DNA of 7,424 nucleotides from RZYY01 sp036794825 (GTDB lineage Bacteria; Bacteroidota; Bacteroidia; Bacteroidales; 4484-276), in NCBI GenBank assembly GCA_036794825.1, contig DAIRGA010000061.1, forward strand, positions 1 through 7,424, written 5' to 3'. The position numbers and the translations under genes are program-made. Below are positions 7,097 to 7,424 of this stretch, one piece after another; within the stretch, counting starts at the first letter, position 1; every line of letters begins with the position of its first letter. The notes under the pieces were generated by a model. The model was not told the DNA's origin and made no database searches. It saw only the letters and a program-made list of their open reading frames with translations.

Positions 7097-7238
7097 CGGT
7101 GCGCTGCACCTCTCGTTTCAATTCATTCATTTTTTCTATAAAGATTATCGCCACTCTGTGGCTCTTTTTACAGGTGCAGTGCACCGATAATCTTTGTAAA
7201 ATCTTGTAAGGCGATGGGGTTAAAGGTGCAGCGCACCG
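7097..7238. repeat. Nested palindromic intergenic element (15-bp terminal inverted repeats, internal three-way-junction fold)
   Basis: CGGTGCGCTGCACCT (7097-7111) is the exact reverse complement of AGGTGCAGCGCACCG (7224-7238). A third family member, AGGTGCAGTGCACCG (7172-7186), lies inside. Each is itself a GGTGC-N3-GCACC palindrome. Within, AAAGATTATC (7140-7149) pairs perfectly with GATAATCTTT (7186-7195). This stem closes directly on two hairpins: GCCAC-TCT-GTGGC (7150-7162) and GGTGCA-G-TGCACC (7173-7185). The spacers between outer and inner stems are both 28 nt (7112-7139 and 7196-7223). No coding sequence was found. It could be a dispersed intergenic repeat, a MITE-like element, a structured RNA or a multi-site protein target. 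The sequence alone does not decide. Confidence 0.6.
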
Positions 7239-7300
7239 AAACATCTGGTGAAAGGTTTTTCAGGCAATAATTACCAAACCCTTGCAGAAGGAATAAGAAA
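7239..7300. other. Short intergenic stretch, nothing recognised
   Basis: This stretch lies between the palindromic element and the possible leftward gene tail. No open reading frame, RNA gene or convincing hairpin with a U-tract on either strand was found. Confidence 0.4.
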
Positions 7301-7405
7301 TTATTGATTTAACTTATAATAATCCAACGGATTAGGCTTTTTCAGCAGACCCCATCTATAGCGCTCCCAGCTAAAAATAGACCAATCCTTCTCTGATGGC
7401 GAGCT
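7301..7405 (-). pseudogene. Possible C-terminal tail or remnant of an unrecognised leftward gene
   Basis: Reading left from 7405, 34 codons precede TAA at 7303-7301. They give a protein-like sequence that includes FSWERYRWGLLKKP followed by NPLDYYKLNQ. It is rich in Trp, Tyr and Lys, unlike random AT-rich DNA. The frame is cut upstream by an in-frame TGA at 7408-7406, and no ATG lies between. It is therefore either a decayed 3' end, a frameshifted tail or chance. An alternative tail in the neighbouring frame (NTVGLVKLAIREGLVYF, stop at 7373-7371) competes with it. I do not recognise the family. Confidence 0.22.
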
Positions 7406-7420
7406 TCACCAATCCAACGG
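7321..7420. repeat. 10-bp direct repeat pair AATCCAACGG
   Basis: AATCCAACGG occurs at 7321-7330 and again at 7411-7420, exactly 90 bp apart. The first copy is also the core of the palindrome TAATCC-AAC-GGATTA (7320-7334). On the minus strand both copies encode P-L-D in the same frame, 30 codons apart. The meaning is unclear: a short partial duplication, recombination or target sites, or coincidence. Confidence 0.4.
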
Positions 7421-7424
7421 TATT

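Noticed and set aside
7097..7238. CRISPR array
   Set aside because: The three palindromic copies are only about 15 bp, in mixed orientation, with unequal spacing (75 and 52 bp) and no cas genes in view.
7214..7270. Short plus-strand frame starting at ATG 7214 (18 codons)
   Set aside because: It overlaps the palindromic element, has no promoter or leader support and shows no recognisable peptide features.
7406..7408. TGA read as selenocysteine or by programmed readthrough in the leftward tail
   Set aside because: No selenoprotein context is seen and the gene identity is unknown; a stop, frameshift or decay is simpler.

Overview
The window looks like part of a chromosome from a Bacteroidota (Bacteroidetes) species, probably an uncultured or environmental member of the Bacteroidales-like groups. 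Three things point there. The 1859-residue protein ends in a type IX secretion system (T9SS) type A sorting domain, a system confined to this phylum. Both gene starts follow A-rich leaders without a Shine-Dalgarno sequence. The best promoter candidate resembles the phylum's TTTG / TAnnTTTG signal. Base composition is moderate, with AT-rich intergenic DNA.

Layout. (1) Bases 1-1060, minus strand: the first 353 codons of a gene that runs off the left edge, encoding a membrane-anchored protein with tetratricopeptide repeats (TPR) in an exact 40-residue period. Its C-terminal output domain is outside the window. (2) Bases 1061-1308: a divergent intergenic region with two 20-bp inverted repeats of the same sequence family, 65 bp apart, plus a candidate promoter for the rightward gene. 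(3) Bases 1309-6888, plus strand: one very large secreted multidomain protein. In order it has a signal peptide, an eight-motif FG-GAP/VCBS-like beta-propeller, two fibronectin III-like domains, a jelly-roll, a carboxypeptidase-regulatory-like domain, a second jelly-roll apparently inserted into a fibronectin III-like fold, a DUF5018-like domain, an A-B-B-A set of duplicated modules, and the T9SS sorting domain. (4) Bases 6913-6944: a rho-independent terminator. (5) Bases 6945-7424: non-coding DNA holding a nested palindromic element (7097-7238), then a low-confidence remnant or tail of a leftward coding sequence at the right edge.

How the parts may work together. The large protein is probably exported by Sec, moved across the outer membrane by T9SS and displayed or released as a non-enzymatic binding or adhesion protein; no catalytic motif was recognised. 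The TPR protein resembles the N-terminal half of Bacteroidetes membrane-bound TPR regulators or kinases. The shared intergenic palindromes have the 7-2-7 geometry of NarL/LuxR-family operators, so the divergent pair could be a regulator and its surface-protein target. That link is inference. The points most worth following are the paired palindromes, the nested palindromic element at 7097-7238, and the internal duplications of the large protein.
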